This document shows positions 46,089 to 56,200 of a stretch of 64,000 nucleotides of DNA, piece after piece. Origin of the DNA: Ecdyonurus torrentis (taxonomy: Eukaryota > Arthropoda > Insecta > Ephemeroptera > Heptageniidae); the NCBI GenBank assembly GCA_949318235.1, contig OX439137.1, positions 19,571,202-19,635,201 of the forward strand, in the 5' to 3' direction. The notes below the pieces were generated by a model. It did not search any database, had not been told where the DNA came from, and saw only the letters and a program-made list of their open reading frames with translations. A program made the translations under genes and the position numbers. Positions within the stretch are counted from its first letter, which is position 1. Each line of letters begins with the position of its first letter.

Positions 46089-49000
46089 GAAAGAAAGAAA
46101 AGAAAAAAAAAAAAAAAAAAAAAGAGAGAGAGAAAACGCTTTTTTAAAAAACGACTTTTACTTTTTGTATCAGAGAGCTAGATTGGACGTGCCATGTGGT
46201 GATCAACATCAGCAATACTATGAGAATGAAATTGTCTACACCACACAAGATGCATCCATATCTACCTCAGCAGAGAGAGTTCTAGAAATTGACCCTTTAT
46301 TCTCTTGTGCTGAAATGGACCAAATACCCATGAAAAACTCAGAAACGGACCAACTACTACAGTTATATTCTGCTGAAATGGACCAAATACCCCCAGAAGT
46401 GGACCAGTTGTGTAGTGAAGAACTGGAAAAAGTTCCCATGCACACAAGTACCATGGAAGTGACCCCAGAAAATAGTCCAGATCTGCAAAACTTCTGCAGA
46501 GTTTGTGCAACTAAAACTAAAAAATTAACAAATATTTTTAGTAATAAAGGCCTTAGTATTGAATTGAACAGCAAGATGGAGAAATGTCTTCAAATTAGAG
46601 TAAGTATTAATTCATTTTTTAAATTTACATTATAATTACAAGTATACTGTATGTATTAAAGCATATGCTTAAGTCTTGACAAAGTGAAGGTGTTATATAA
46701 GGTGCACACACAGGTACTAGACAGGTGTGTAGGGTCTGAATCCCTCTATTTGTGGTCGACTACCTCAAAAACATATCACTGTTATTCCGCTCTATTGGCC
46801 GATGTCTACTTGACCTTGAAAAATATTTTTCTTTTGCAAATGATCTGAAATGCAGAAAGCCCAAATTTGGGTTTGATCCGACGATTTTTAATTTTTCAAG
46901 GTCAAGTAAATATCGGCCAGTAGAGCGGAACAACAGCAATATTTGAATCTGACTGGCTGAGGCTGCTGCACCAGCTTTGTGATTGGCTTGCCCTCTTACT
47001 CTCTGCTTATTACATGATATCTGTTATCTCAAAATGTTTCCATCATATTGCAATCAAAATTTCAGGATCATTAAAAATTAGCTGAAACTATATGCCTAAG
47101 CATATCAAATTTCATTGTGTTCTTTGGATTTAATAAGTTTAAAAAATATATTTAGAAAAGAGTTGGTAGAGATTAGAGCACATTGAAATGAAAATTAATA
47201 ACACACAAAGATTCTCTAATTTATATAGTAATTGGGACTAGGGGCCAAATATTCTGGTTTGAGCTAGTTAAAAATAGATGTTAAAGGGATGAGGGTACAT
47301 AGTCAAAATAAAATGTGATATGCCTAGCATCTCACGTTCTCACACTTCATCAAAGACATAAAGGTCTAAGGCCAAGAGTAAGTCTGATGCTGTTTTATAA
47401 TGATGTGTCTTTGATGTAGTGTGAGAACGTGAGATTTTAGGCATATCATATTTTATTTTGACGATAACACTTTTGAACTTAACTTGAAATTATTGAATAT
47501 GATATAAGAAACAGTTTTTGAGATATTAACTATGTTACTATGTTTGATATTTGTCCCATAGGTAGATGAGAGTGAGATTGCACTACCCCAAGGTGTGTGC
47601 CAGCCTTGTGTGATCAAACTGAAACAGTTTGACAAGTTAGCTTTGACTGCACAAATGTCAGACTTGGGGTTCAGAAGTAAGGTGGAGGAGTGGCGGGTAC
47701 AACAGCTGCACTTGATTGAACAACAACATCTAGGCCAGGAGTGGCAGTCACAACACCTGCTAGTGACTGAACATACACATCATAGCCAGCAGGTGAGAGA
47801 CAAATCTTCTCTTAAATCCCTTGTCAGCTTACTTTTTTATCATTTAGAATACTAGATTGATAATTACATACCTTATTATCCATGATATACACACCACGAT
47901 GTAGATTTTGTATTTAATTTCATTTATTTTCATTTTGACTGTTATATCACGTATCTGACGTCACAATGTACCGCCGCCAATCACAGTCACCGCTCTGGTC
48001 ACGTTATAAATTTAAGCCCCTCCCTCAAGTTCTTTACCCCCATCATGGCCCCATTGGTTCATTGTGACGTCAGATACCTGATATAACAGTCAAAATGAAA
48101 ATAAATACAAAATCAACTTGTTGGTGTCTAATTCATGGATAATAAGGTATGGTAATTAATGTAATTATCAATATAGCTTAAATTTACGAACAATTATGCT
48201 ATAATGGCATAAATGCAGCATAAGTTACATTATAATAATAATAATAATAATTATGTAGTGTTCCAGTATTGTATAGTATTGTATAATAACCAATTTAAGG
48301 GAAAAAAAATTGTGGTTAGGATCAATAATAAAGAAAAATATAGAATAACCAGCAAGGGCTTTACTACAGTAGAAGTTCTATGGAGGGTTCAAGGTCTTGT
48401 GTTGCACAGTATTTTGTTTTAAAAAAGTACGTTTTATAACTGAGAGCTTTCGTCAGCACATCACTGATCAGTGATGTGCTCAAGTAAGTTTCTTCTTTGA
48501 TTGATAATGTCATTAATATATGGCGGAAGCTCTCAGTTATGAAATGAACTTTTTATAACAAAATACTGTGCCCACCCGACACCTCAACCTCTCCATAGAA
48601 CTTCTACTGTGGTAAGGTAGTTGCTGGTCAGACAATTTTATCCTTTTCTTTATTATTGATCCATGTGTAGGAAGAAAGAAAAATTGGAGGTACAGGAGCT
48701 GTTTAAGAACAAGGCAGCAGCGGCCGCAGCATTTTCCTATAAAGATAACATAGTGTGGTTGCGGGTTGCGTATACAAATCGTTCTCACACTTTTGGCCAG
48801 AGCTGTACATTTTAAGGAAAACAAATCATTGTGGTTCGCTGGTGTTCTCCTTTTTTTTTTCCAAATTTATCATACCTAACTGCAATGTTTTCTTTTCCTT
48901 AATATCTCCCATTTATTTATTTATGTATTTTATAAATATTAGCCTAAGGAAAAACTGACTACCGTATGTGATGGTTGATAATTAAAAACATTTAATAGAT

Positions 49001-51136
49001 GAACACATACAGATAGTAAAACAATAGGATAGAAATAGAACGAGAGAAATTAGAGCACTATGTATTGAAAGTTAATGCAAAGCGAAGTTCTCTAATTTTG
49101 ATAGTTACAATGGGATGGGACTCAAATTAATTCACTAGCGTTTGCTAGGACGTTTTTTATGAAAGAATTTTATGAAAGAAAGATAGATCAGGAAAAATTA
49201 GGAAGTGGGAGATAATTTTTATTGAAGCTTGTTATCTCCAAATTTTCCCATTTTTTTTATCAAATGTTATTATTATTTATTTTATCCACAGGAAGGCGAG
49301 GTCAATATGATAGTGGACATTGGCGATGACGATGAACTGATCATTTGTTCAGAAAACTTAAGTAACGCACCGGTAGAGAATATACCTCCTTCTGTATCGG
49401 AACTCTTAGGAGAGGATAACGATGACAGCAATCTCTTTAGTAGTGACTTCCCAAGTGACGTAGAAACTGCTCAAGAAACTGTTCTCAAACCTTACGTCAA
49501 ACAAAGCAAAAAAAGACAACGCTGCATTGATGATAAAACCCCTGAAAGTAACGTAGATAAAAAAGAAATAGTTGCAAAAAGTACAAAATCACCTCGATAC
49601 TGTTCAAATTCAAAAAATCCATGGAAAAATCCAATAAGATTCTTAAGAAATGTCCCTGAATTTCATTTTAAAAATGATTTTAAATGTAGTTTATGTGACT
49701 TTAAAACTAATTTAGTTCATCCATTAAGTTTGCATACACTTGGTAAACACAGAAAAGAAATGTGTGAAATATGTTGTCAATTATTTGACAATTCTGATGA
49801 AGTCAAAAATCACACAATAGAAGCCCATTATAAAATATGTAATTTTTGTAATGATTCATTTCCAAATAAACGCCAATTTAATGAACATATAAAAAAATTC
49901 CATAAAGCAGAACCAAAATATATTAAATTTAAAAATGCTAAATTTGCTAATCATAATTGTAAAATATGTAATAAAAGATTTAACTCAAATAATGCCGTAA
50001 AACATCATTACTTTTGGGAACACTTCATGTACGCTTGTGACATTTGTTTTCAATTATTTGATCATTCTGATGAACAAACTAAACATACAGATGAAGTACA
50101 TATGATGGTTTGTCCATACTGTAATGAAAAACATTATACTAAACATAGATTTAAACGTCATTTAAATACACATAAAAATAAATCATCAGTTAAAAAAATA
50201 CAATTATCAAAAGGTAAAGAACAAATTTACGAATGTACTTTTTGTAATAACGGTAAGGGATTGAGTACGAAAGAAAATGTGAAAAGACATAATTATTGGT
50301 GTCATGATATGTATACATGTACCATATGTCTTAGCACTTTTTCTAGTATGGAATTAGAGGAAAAACACTTCAAATCACACGGTAATGTGTGCCAGTTTTG
50401 TGAGAATGGATTTGGTACTGAAAATGATTTAATAGAACATGAAAAATCGCACTCCAATTGTTTACCATATCTATGTTACAATTGCGGCGATAAATTTAAA
50501 AGTAACAATGAATTAAATGTACATAAAGAAACACATGATGTAAAACCAATGTTACTGTGCGATATATGTGGCAAATACTACAAAACTAGAACTGTTTTAG
50601 TTTCTCATAGATATGCACATTATAAAGAAAAACTAGAATGTCATATATGTAGTAAAAAATTCTTATTTAAATCACAATTAAATTCTCATATGGTTATACA
50701 TACACAAGAAAAAAATTATAATTGTGAAGATTGTGATTTAAGTTTTTATAATGCTAAACAATTAAATGATCATATGGATATTGTACATTATGATAGAAAT
50801 TCTATAAGTTATCTAGAGAAAAAAGTAAAATGTAAATTTTGTATGTTAAGATTACCAAAATGTGAGTTACAATTACATATAAATGAATGTCATATTCATC
50901 CATATGTATTTCAATGTAGAATATGTGAGAAACGTATTGTAAAAGAAAATAGTTTGCTGTTACATATTAATACCCATTCTATGACAAATTTTAAAAATGT
51001 TGATTCAAGTATTAGTAGCTATTTTGAAAAAGTTGATGTTTATGTATGTGATGTTTGTTCTAGATATTTTGTAAGTAAGAGTAAACTTCAGGCTCATGTA
51101 AAGAGACATTTCGTAAATAAAAATGTATGTTCCTGA
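41128..51136 (+). CDS. Zinc-finger protein with two THAP domains, a ZAD domain and 16 C2H2 fingers, 6 exons
   Basis: Exons 41128-41833, 43087-43199, 44145-44357, 46174-46599, 47562-47792, 49292-51136 (stop at 51134-51136); 3534 nt, 1177 aa. Introns are phase 1 then phase 0 four times, all GT-AG, with no stop across the joins. THAP 1: C8, C13, W57, C74-x2-H77, AVPSLY at 99-104. THAP 2: C154, C159, LFDLP, W198, C219-x2-H222; its closing AIPS motif (245-248) comes only after splicing to exon 2, which supports that junction. An acidic stretch follows (274-344). Exon 4 has a doubled AEMDQIP motif and starts the ZAD: C452-x2-C455, completed by C499-x2-C502 in exon 5. Sixteen C2H2 fingers fill about 695-1170. 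THAP and C2H2 modules bind DNA; ZAD modules dimerise. A sequence-specific nuclear regulator is inferred; targets unknown. Two separate genes (THAP, and ZAD-C2H2) remain possible without transcripts. Confidence 0.85.
42060..42356. mobile_element. MITE family D, copy 2 (intron 1 of the THAP-ZAD gene)
   Basis: GAGTATACAGTCAATGCCAT, GAGCACTCAATAACATAGCC, GAAAATGACACATTTTTGCC, CTGAGCAATGTTACTCATTG and GGCATACACCTTAT match 15613-15920. Confidence 0.75.
42390..42603. mobile_element. MITE family A, decayed, with two left-end remnants
   Basis: AATAATGGTGTTTGTAAAAC at 42393 is a left end. CTTGCACCAAAAAATGCACATTCC near 42520 and AGAACAGGGGTTACGAACAG at 42581-42600 are interior and right end. The layout resembles 10805-10990. 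Confidence 0.65.
42773..42791. repeat. Poly(G) tract
   Basis: About 17 G in a row, unusual in this AT-rich window. Matching poly(C) tracts of 13-16 bases are at 22940-22952, 24500-24513, 31705-31719 and 32617-32630. Confidence 0.9.
43412..43685. mobile_element. Foldback element (intron 2 of the THAP-ZAD gene)
   Basis: TTTACCACACCAATACAAAT then TGATGCATAAC is mirrored by GTTATGCATCAACTCCTATT then GGTGCGGTGAAAA. A fragment of the same right end (CACCAACTCGCATTGGTGCG) lies at about 4360-4382. Confidence 0.65.
44697..44835. mobile_element. Foldback family G, short copy (intron 3)
   Basis: AAAAGGATAGAAATACAAGC, GTCTTACCACAGTAGAAGTT on the left; ACATCTACTGTGGCAAAGCC, CTTGCTGGTATTTCTACTCA, TCCTTTT on the right. 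Confidence 0.7.
44872..45335. mobile_element. Foldback element about 460 bp (intron 3)
   Basis: AAGGGGTAGTCAACAATGGC, AATTTTAATTATTAACATGC and GAACCTACATCACAGCTA are mirrored by TAGCTGTGATGTAGGTTGGA, TTAATAATTAAAATTTTGAG and GCCAGTGGTGACTATTAC. Confidence 0.8.
45866..46043. mobile_element. Foldback family G (intron 3)
   Basis: AAAAAGGATAGAGGAAACCA, GCTTTACTATAGTGAATAGA on the left; CCCTATGGTAAGGCCAGCAC and TTCTATCCTTTCTT on the right. A purine tract (A, GAAA, GA) at 46057-46135 then leads up to the acceptor of exon 4. Confidence 0.7.
46755..46935. mobile_element. MITE (intron 4)
   Basis: TTATTCCGCTCTATTGGCCG, ACTTGACCTTGAAAAAT are mirrored by ATTTTTCAAGGTCAAGTAAA, TATCGGCCAGTAGAGCGGAA. Single copy in the window. 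Confidence 0.8.
47300..47463. mobile_element. MITE (intron 4), ending about 100 nt before exon 5
   Basis: GTCAAAATAAAATGTGATAT, GCCTAGCATCTCACGTTCTC, ACACTTCATCAAAGACA are mirrored by TGTCTTTGATGTAGTGTGAG, AACGTGAGATTTTAGGCATA, TCATATTTTATTTTGAC. Confidence 0.85.
47853..48180. mobile_element. Foldback with two TGACGTCA sites (intron 5)
   Basis: TTGATAATTACATACCTTAT, TATCCATGA, TTTTCATTTTGACTGTTATA and TCTGACGTCACAATG (octamer 47956-47963) are mirrored by ATTGTGACGTCAGATACCTG (48065-48072), TATAACAGTCAAAATGAAAA and ATAAGGTATGGTAATTA. The loop has CCGCCAATCACAG and a CCAAT-type word. Confidence 0.85.
48300..48660. mobile_element. Foldback family G with an inner palindrome (intron 5)
   Basis: ACCAGCAAGGGCTTTACTAC, AGTAGAAGTTCTATGGAG on the left and CTCCATAGAACTTCTACTGT, GGTAGTTGCTGGT on the right. 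An inner pair is ATAACTGAGAGCTTTCG / GGAAGCTCTCAGTTAT, and CACATCACTGATCAGTGATG is a perfect short hairpin at 48458-48477. Confidence 0.8.
48693..48805. mobile_element. Second copy of the CAGCTCTGGCC MITE (intron 5)
   Basis: About 113 bp, TA on both sides (48691-48692, 48806-48807). The right end TTTTGGCCAGAGCTG is intact, the left end is degraded, and the interior GATAACATAGTGTGGTTGCG matches 40501-40620. Confidence 0.85.
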
Positions 51137-51235
51137 ATCATTGACCTGTAAGGTAGTCAGGTTTTAACCTGGGACAAATGTTGAACCTTATTTTTACAAC
51201 AACGAATACTAAAATATTGTTAGGGGATAATTTAA

Positions 51236-51592
51236 TTGCATATTCTAAAAGAAGGCATCATCCTGAATTGATAGATTTACGTATTTTGAAATTTTATGTG
51301 TATTAAGTATTTTTAATTAATTTTTTAATGTTATGGAAATCACGGGGGTCCACTTTCTTGTATGCCTACGTGTATAGGCTGCCACCTGTGACGTCATTTT
51401 TTTTTTTTCAAAACTACACTTGATGAACTAAAAAAAAAAAAAAAAAAAAACACAACAACATACATCTAAATATTCAATTTATAGACCAATTGACATATGA
51501 CATAATACATAATACATAATCAGTATGTACTCATCAGTAAATTCTCATATAAATTGATTTAGGACTATGTCATCTTTTAGAATGTAAAATTA
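51236..51592. mobile_element. Foldback family F, copy 3, within the probable 3' UTR
   Basis: CATATTCTAAAAGAAGGCAT, CATCCTGAATTGATAGATTT and the mirrored TTGATTTAGGACTATGTCAT, CTTTTAGAATGTA. TGACGTCA at 51389-51396. It lies between the stop codon of the zinc-finger gene (51136) and the poly(A) signals at 51658-51667. Confidence 0.65.
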
Positions 51593-51657
51593 CATTACCT
51601 ATATCAATCATTTTTGTAGTCTTTCACATTCTTGCTACAAAATCTATGTAAAAATGT

Positions 51658-51667
51658 AATAAATAAA
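51658..51667 (+). terminator. Overlapping polyadenylation signals of the THAP-ZAD gene
   Basis: AATAAATAAA contains two overlapping AATAAA hexamers about 520 nt after the stop codon. Confidence 0.5.
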
Positions 51668-51786
51668 ATTAAATCGATGATAATAAATAATTTTGTAATT
51701 TATTTTTGTGTATTTCACTTTGAGCTAGGAATGCACAGTTATTTTCGTCACAAGTGTAGTTGTTCCCTGACTGCTCAATAGACAAA

Positions 51787-51997
51787 TGTCCATATCGATG
51801 CTTACCCGTCGAAGTGAACGAACTACACTTTACAAATTTGGGGAAAAATGAACGTTCTACACTTTACAAATTCCAAATTCTCCCATCTAGTTCTCATGTT
51901 AAAACGCGTAGAAGCGCCAAACGCAGATTGTTCATTTTGAGTGAAATTTGTAAAGTGTAGTGAGTTCACTTCGACGGGTAAACATTGATATTTCTCA
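51787..51997. mobile_element. MITE downstream of the zinc-finger gene
   Basis: ATATCGATGCTTACCCGTCG, AAGTGAACGAACTACACTTT then ACAAATTTGG; mirrored by AAATTTGTAAAGTGTAGTGA, GTTCACTTCGACGGGTAAAC, ATTGATAT. Confidence 0.85.
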
Positions 51998-52250
51998 TTT
52001 CACCCAAATATAACAAACAAATCATCTAAATGTGGATGTGGTTGAAAAAAAAAATTGCAAATTTAATTTTACATATTAGGCAAAAGTTGGAGTTTAATTC
52101 AAAAGGGACATTTTATTACCAACAACAAAACGTGGATTGTTGTAACTCTGTAACCACTAAAGTATTTCACGTGTAAAGTTAAAGTTACTTCCGTTGATGC
52201 GGGTCAACAGATAAATAAAGCTGGAACAATGTAAACAAATTGTAATAAAA

Positions 52251-52283
<33 letters not shown>

Positions 52284-52427
52284 CAATGTGAACGGATCCA
52301 TCTGTTTACATTGTGCCAACTTTGTTTATCTTTTAATGCGCTCCGAAGCACTTAAGGGTTACATGGTGAACAATACGTTACATGGTGCAAATTTTTTTTA
52401 ATTTTTTTTTTATTATTTTTATTTATA

Positions 52428-52583
52428 TCGACGTTGTTGCGAAAAAAATGTGTAACTCGTATTTTGTCAGGCGAAGCAAAATGTGTAAGTCGTTCCCGAA
52501 CGTTATGGAGATGGCGCTCGACTTACACATATTGCTTCGCGTGACAAAATACGAGATACACATTTTTTTCGCAACAACGTCGA
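52428..52583. mobile_element. 156 bp palindromic MITE
   Basis: TCGACGTTGTTGCGAAAAAA, TGTGTAACTCGTATTTTGTC, GCGAAGCAAAATGTGTAAGT are mirrored almost perfectly up to TTTTTTTCGCAACAACGTCG. Confidence 0.9.
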
Positions 52584-52599
52584 TATGTAATAAGTACCA

Positions 52600-53245
52600 T
52601 TAGGTGACTTTGGAGAAATTTTTAAAAATATATTTACTCCTTAATCAAATCTGATAGAAATGTGAAAGTGAAGGTTGATTTTTGCACTACTTTTTAGTTT
52701 GTTTCAGGTATCTAAAAGTTTTAGCTAAAGAGTAAAGCTTGTTCTGTAAAGTAAAGTGAATCTCAACGACAGTGATTGGCTGACCAACAAAATACGACAC
52801 ATTCATTGGTTGATCTTGTTTTTTGAGCTAACAAAATTGACAAAAATTGAGTCACATGAAGAGCATGGAACTTTTTTGTGTGGAGTTTCTTTCATTCTTA
52901 TCAAGTTCAAAGTTCTAAACGAAGAAATAACAATGATCGACCATATGTATAAACGTAGTAAACAGGTAACGAATTCATAATCAGCTGTTATAACAAAGGA
53001 ACATATCGACACAAAAGTTGCGCCGGAAGTCTGACTTTGCAGAACGAGCTTAAATAAATGTTGTTAATTTAGCCAAAGTTACCTCATTTGACATGTGGTT
53101 TATAAAGCGCCTGCAGATTGTGAAAGTATGCAATTTGTTTAACATATGTAACCAACTGGTTGCATAAAAACCAGGATATGCAGTTTATGGTTAACTATGT
53201 ATAGCAATAGGAAGGTTGCAATCATAAGGTTGCAATCATATAAAA
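52600..53245. other. Intergenic stretch without recognised gene
   Basis: The open frame at 52756-52980 has no known motif, no recognisable splice context and no second copy. I see nothing else. Confidence 0.5.
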
Positions 53246-53248
53246 GAC

Positions 53249-53514
53249 GACACCATATGTGAGCATTAAATAACATGGACTGGTATGGGAAAATGACAAT
53301 TTTTGACAGTTTAAAAATACTTTGCAATAGAGCATCTGAGGCCGTTCGCGGGTTGAATAAGGTTTGCAAATATGCGTAAGAAATTTTTTTAAACTCATTC
53401 TTCAACGAAAATAGCCAAAAACAACGTTTCTCCTATGCTGAATAATATTATTTATTGCTCCTGTATGGTGTATAAAGTGAATTAAGTATGACGTCATGCG
53501 CATACACCCTATAA
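53249..53514. mobile_element. MITE family D, copy 3
   Basis: GTGAGCATTAAATAACATGG, GAAAATGACAATTTTTGAC, CTGAATAATATTATTTATTG and TGACGTCATGCGCATACACC (octamer 53489-53496). Confidence 0.75.
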
Positions 53515-53933
53515 AATATGCATAAATATGCATATGCTAAATTATATTACATCTAATTAAGATTTATGACGACTAATTATAATTAAAAATTACAGACACA
53601 GGATCATAATTTAATTTCACTCTCTCTCTCTCTCTTTCTCTCTCTTACTCTCTCTTTCTCTTATTAATAGATATACAATAGAAGTACGCTATTTATACTT
53701 ATTAAATGTATAGGTAATAATATATCTTCATGTTTATATAAAAATAACACAATTCTTTTTTTTCTAGTAGAAAAGATAATAATTAATAATTATAAAAAAG
53801 CAAACCCTTATTACTGTAAAAAAAACTATTAAGAAAGTTTTAAAAAAATATAAATATTTAAAAATATTATTAAAAAACGATAAAGATATTAAATTTTGTC
53901 ACTTCATCCAATAAAAAAAAATCTCCAAAATGT

Positions 53934-54705
53934 ATTTGGTTCAATGACCATGAAAATCTGCTGAATTGCATCGTATCCTCGTACATACATACTCTGAGTC
54001 CTCCACACTTTTTACTTGTAACCAGAAGGTTCCTCTCACATCTGTAATACAGTTCCGTGCCACGGCGTGATCCCTTCCCTGCAAACATAACACGTACAGC
54101 GTCATAATGTGCCAACATACCGGCGCCTTCGAAGGTATATGGAATCCAATCTACAAATCCTTATGGGTTCAGCTCCTATTGCATGCTACTATGTTCTTGC
54201 TACTAGAACCTTATAACTGGTTCTAATGAAACATTGCCCCCTCTGCAAACAGACCACAGTCTACTGACAAGAGTTATTGGTCCAAGATCAAGCAATATAT
54301 ACAGAAAACTTATTAATACTAATGACTCTTGTCACTGTACTGTACTGTAGTATGTTACATGTAAACTCATTCGGCAAAGATCAAAGATAAGTTTATAAGT
54401 TAAGAACCAGTGAAGGTTCTAGTATCAAGAACATTGTAGTATGCAATAGGAGCTGAGCCCATAAGGATTTGTAGATTAAATTCCATATACTTTCGAAGGT
54501 GCCGGTATGTTGGTACATTATGACGCTGTACAGTACGTGTGTTATGTTTGCAGGGAAGGGATCACGCCGTGGCACGGAACTGTACTACAGATATGAGAGG
54601 AACCTTCTGGTTACAAGTAAAGTGTGGAGGCATCAGAGTATGTATGTACGAGGATACAAGGCAGATCCGCTGCCGCAGATTTTCATGGTCACTCTGAACC
54701 CAATA
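53934..54705. mobile_element. Foldback element with about 280 bp arms
   Basis: Left arm about 53934-54212, right arm 54412-54704: ATTTGGTTCAATGACCATGA / TCATGGTCACTCTGAACCCA; CAGTTCCGTGCCACGGCGTG and its mirror; TCATAATGTGCCAACATACC / GGTATGTTGGTACATTATGA. The centre has CAGACCACAGTCTACTGACA, shared with 57470-57965. Confidence 0.85.
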
Positions 54706-54715
54706 TAATTTAGCT

Positions 54716-54855
54716 GCATCTTGCAAAGTGTTGTGCTCTCACACTTCACGTAAATTAATCAGTAGCTCAAACCTATTCTCAGTGAGAAGTACAGAGTTAC
54801 GAGTCAGTTACCTTCACCACGATCGTCCATAGTGTCCATACCAGCTTGGTACTTA
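54716..54855 (-). mobile_element. tRNA-derived SINE, minus-strand copy
   Basis: Read on the minus strand: AGCTGGTATGGACAC, CTCGTAACTCTGTACTTCTC, ATAGGTTTGAGCTACTG (B box, mutated), ACGTGAAGTGTGAGAGCACA. It matches 4443-4570. Head and start of the body only; the 3' part is missing. Confidence 0.8.
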
Positions 54856-55308
54856 TTAGAATACTACACATTGTTTCAATTGCATATTTAAAAGTTCAGG
54901 TTTCACATATAAGTGTAACTTTTCACTCTTACACATTACTTCAATTCGAATTGGCTTTACATATAAAAACACATTACATAAAATATATTTTTGTTTTAAA
55001 GTCATAAACTAACTAATTAACTCGTAGTAAAGTTGTTATTTTGATTATGGCATCAATTTAATAATAATAATAATTACAGTATAACTCAAGGTTGAAGCTT
55101 ACGGCCCTAACAAACTTACATGCTTGTTGTAAGCATAATTGTTACTGTTAACTGCCTGGGTCAATACAGCTAGAATCTTGATGTAAGAGTTTTAGTTAGC
55201 GCCTGCAGGAAATGAAAGTATGCAACCTGGTTGACAGAAGTCACCAACTGGTTGCATAAGTATTAGGATATTTTAAAACCTAGGAACTCAAGCAATACAA
55301 TGAATGAA

Positions 55309-55440
55309 GGAACGAACGAACGAACGAACGAACGAACGAACGAACGAACGAACGAACGAACGAACGAACGAACGAACGAACGAACGAACGAACGAACGAA
55401 CGAACGAACGAACGAACGAACGAACGAACGAACGAACGAC
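55309..55440. repeat. (GAAC)n microsatellite
   Basis: About 130 bp of perfect GAAC units, flanked by GAAT-like variants; same unit as the second half of 7045-7511. Confidence 0.97.
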
Positions 55441-55725
55441 TAAATGAATAGATGAAAGATTGAATTGATGAGTAAATTATTAAGTTAATGCAGTCATTCA
55501 TTTTTACTGAACGAAATAAAATGGTTTATAATAGTATAATGGTTATACTTGATAAATGTTTCTATAGTTTAAATGAGTTCTATACGACTATAAAAATTAT
55601 TAAATAATTATACATATATATGTATATAATCAATTTGAATAATGTTTTAATTTTATATGCTGTACACACAGCATCACTGTATAATTACCTACTATAGTAT
55701 GTAAGTTGACAATTCCATGTAAAAC

Positions 55726-55805
55726 CTTCAACAATTGTAACTTTTATTGCATATTTGATTGTAAGGAGAATGGAAATAAAAGAATTTGGAATTTTGAATA
55801 AAATA
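55726..55805. mobile_element. LINE 3' tail remnant
   Basis: TTTGATTGTAAGGAGAATGG then AATAAAAGAATTTGGAATTTTG resembles the 3' end of the LINE at 35070-35120. No coding part is recognisable upstream. Confidence 0.45.
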
Positions 55806-55830
55806 AATTGCTTTAGTAAATAAATTTATT

Positions 55831-56200
55831 AAAAGAAATTTTAGGTACAAACTGATATTTTTTTAGTTTTATTGTGTTTCTTAATGGAGAAGATGTCTGG
55901 TTGATACGGTTACTTAAAAGTTTCAAATTAAGAAACACATAAAAACACGGTTAAATATAGAAGTTATTCCATTACAAAGATTATTGGAATATTCAAATTT
56001 TAGTGTTTACTCTTTAAATCTAATTAGAAACTTTTTTTTTTGTATAATTTAAATAATTTAATTTTTTTTTCTGTTTGCGGACTAAAAACATTTTTTTAAC
56101 TTCACAAATTTATTTCCAAATGATCGTATTTCATTCATAGTAGTTCTTCATTTGACTATTTCCTCTCCCAGTCGGTCACCCACTCCGTTAATATGTTTCT
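55831..56200. mobile_element. Decayed relative of the GGTAGGTGACCGAC foldback
   Basis: Right end CCCAGTCGGTCACCCACTCC then GTTAA resembles 31440-31480; interior AAATTTGTTTG-like, A/T-rich stretches are similar. Left end uncertain. Confidence 0.4.
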
